This document shows positions 34,181-34,951 of a stretch of DNA of 34,951 bases, in pieces. A model generated the notes under the pieces. That model did not search any database and had not been told where the DNA came from. It saw nothing but the letters and a program-made list of their open reading frames with translations. This stretch comes from Candidatus Gastranaerophilales bacterium. Its GTDB lineage: Bacteria > Cyanobacteriota > Vampirovibrionia > Gastranaerophilales > Gastranaerophilaceae. Within the stretch, counting starts at the first letter, position 1. Each line of letters opens with the position of its first letter. Position numbers and translations under genes: made by a program. The stretch is taken from contig CAJOKJ010000029.1 of assembly GCA_905235155.1 (NCBI GenBank), positions 1 to 34,951 of the forward strand. The letters are read 5' to 3'.

Positions 34181-34208
34181 ATAAAAAGCGGAGTAACCAA
34201 CTCCGCTT
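34181..34208 (-). terminator. Intrinsic terminator for a minus-strand transcript
   Basis: A 9-bp stem (AAGCGGAGT at 34186-34194 and ACTCCGCTT at 34200-34208) with a 5-nt loop is followed on the minus strand by TTTTTAT. It would end the transcript of the 51-aa peptide gene. Confidence 0.82.
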
Positions 34209-34322
34209 AAAAAATTAAAACTCTCAATTATCTTAACTATCTCATATCTCTTAATATTACCACATACGGTTATCTTCTACACTTTTACCTACCGTCCGCA
34301 TGCGGCTTTCTTTCCGGTTTGT

Positions 34323-34478
34323 CTATTTAACCGCAACCAATTTTTGTTGAACACTTGTTTCAGAATTCATCATTCTTGCACTTGCCATAGCCATTGATCT
34401 ACGTTTTTTAGCACCTCTTAAAATGAATTCTACACCGTTATCTATATTATTTGTTGGTTCCATAATTCTTTTTAACAT
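34323..34478 (-). CDS. Small basic peptide gene (51 aa)
   Basis: On the minus strand an AAAGGGA ribosome binding site lies about 7 nt before the ATG at 34478. The peptide begins MLKRIMEPTNNIDNG, continues VEFILRGAKKRRSMAMASAR and ends MMNSETSVQQKLVAVK. It is strongly basic in the middle (GAKKRR) and could bind nucleic acid; I do not recognise it. After its TAG the same frame stays open for 21 more codons (to 34257). That stretch includes a perfect CCGCATGCGG palindrome and is richer in GC than its surroundings. A terminator follows at 34181-34208, so transcript limits are well defined. Confidence 0.6.
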   Translation of the reverse strand: MLKRIMEPTNNIDNGVEFILRGAKKRRSMAMASARMMNSETSVQQKLVAVK

Positions 34479-34639
34479 ATACACATCCCTTTCATTTGGT
34501 TTTGAGTTTCAACTTACATTTTTTTTATCGTCATACTCAAATCAAAACTTTAGGTTTTTATTTAATTTGTTTACATTTTGTTACAAAACTGATTAATAAA
34601 TTGAAAAAAAGCCTGTAAAAGTGAGCGAAATTCATAAGA

Positions 34640-34740
34640 GCAAATAGCCGTTTGCGAAGCACTAAATTTGCTAAAGCAAATTTACGCAGCAAAAGGCTAT
34701 GCAAACCCCAATAATCCGACAACTTTTGCCACCAAAAGTT
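34640..34740. repeat. Nested palindromic repeat element
   Basis: It contains a 9-bp stem TAAATTTGC/GCAAATTTA (34663-34671 with 34676-34684, 4-nt loop), enclosed by ATAGCC (34644-34649) and GGCTAT (34695-34700). A second 8-bp stem AACTTTTG/CAAAAGTT (34721-34728 with 34733-34740) follows. The layout resembles a dispersed palindromic element. A 95-codon open frame on the minus strand runs through it but looks like repeat-derived reading. Confidence 0.6.
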
Positions 34741-34786
34741 TCCTCCGTCCGAGCAGGACATTACTATTTTTTGTAAATTTAAAATC

Positions 34787-34815
34787 TTGATTTTAGCAAA
34801 AAGGTTTGATATAAT
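34787..34815 (+). promoter_or_regulatory. Near-consensus sigma-70 promoter
   Basis: TTGATT (34787-34792), a 17-bp spacer and TATAAT (34810-34815). The predicted start lies at about 34822, which is the A of an ATG six bases after the -10. Confidence 0.7.
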
Positions 34816-34821
34816 TGATTT

Positions 34822-34874
34822 ATGGGAATATATATCATGTAACATTTTATGGAAAATGTTACATTGATTTTTTT
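34822..34874 (+). ncRNA. Candidate small RNA or leaderless minigene of about 53 nt
   Basis: The promoter ends six bases upstream and the terminator closes the unit at about 34874. The only frame from the ATG at 34822 is six codons (MGIYIM, stop at 34840-34842), and its stop falls in the terminator stem. This could be a free small RNA, or a leader with attenuator for a gene to the right of the window. Confidence 0.45.
34837..34874 (+). terminator. Strong intrinsic terminator
   Basis: A 12-bp perfect stem (34837-34848 with 34853-34864) with a 4-nt ATGG loop is followed by TGATTTTTTTA. Confidence 0.85.
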
Positions 34875-34951
34875 ATAAAATAATAATAAGCAATTATTTT
34901 TACAAAAAATACTTAATATAAATAAGGAAACTAATAATTTTCTATAAAAAA
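34875..34951. other. AT-rich end of window, no gene seen
   Basis: I see no ribosome binding site, start codon with an open frame, or structured element in these last bases. They may be the upstream region of a gene beyond the window. Confidence 0.5.

Noticed and set aside
34558-34845. 95-codon minus-strand ORF
   Set aside because: It runs through the palindromic repeat and overlaps the promoter-terminator unit at 34787-34874 on the other strand. Residues look repeat-derived and it has no ribosome binding site.

Overview
The window is AT-rich chromosomal DNA (roughly 30% GC by eye) from a diderm, probably anaerobic and host-associated bacterium. A TolC-family outer-membrane channel implies an outer membrane. 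LL-diaminopimelate aminotransferase, an archaeal-style split glutamate synthase with ferredoxin domains and a non-adenylylated (GSI-alpha type) glutamine synthetase fit a non-photosynthetic relative of cyanobacteria (Melainabacteria/Gastranaerophilales). That placement is inference; no marker gene settles it.

Layout. 1-3.5 kb: small membrane protein, cysE and tyrS, a lysine-rich small protein, a TPR protein. 3.7-10.3 kb: nitrogen assimilation, with glnA converging on a three-gene glutamate synthase operon (amidotransferase, FMN/Fe-S synthase, GXGXG-GltD fusion). 10.5-12.6 kb: dapF and dapL, tail-to-tail with overlapping ends. 12.7-21 kb: a seven-gene efflux operon (TetR, TolC-like channel, membrane-fusion protein, double ABC ATPase, two ABC permeases, DHA2-type MFS pump). 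21-25.9 kb: an acyltransferase, a second MFS pump divergent from a MarR regulator, and an SDR plus a SnoaL-like secreted protein behind the regulator. 25.9-28.6 kb: a decay island holding a photolyase remnant, an hcp gene with two frameshifts and an ogt gene with an internal deletion. 28.7-33.9 kb: tRNA-Arg(ACG), a family-4 uracil-DNA glycosylase, Hsp20, a secreted protein of unknown function, an ArnT/PMT-type glycosyltransferase, mazG and an XRE regulator. 33.9-35 kb: small ORFs, a 51-residue basic peptide gene, palindromic repeats and a minigene or small RNA bounded by a good promoter and terminator.

Two cross-cutting patterns stand out. First, at least seven starts have a -10 box only 6-7 nt upstream of the ATG and no Shine-Dalgarno, which predicts leaderless mRNAs beside ordinary SD-led genes. 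Second, several disruptions are one-base changes at A or T runs (the TolC-like gene start and two places in hcp). These could be real decay or slippage, or residual sequencing error, and the sequence alone does not decide.
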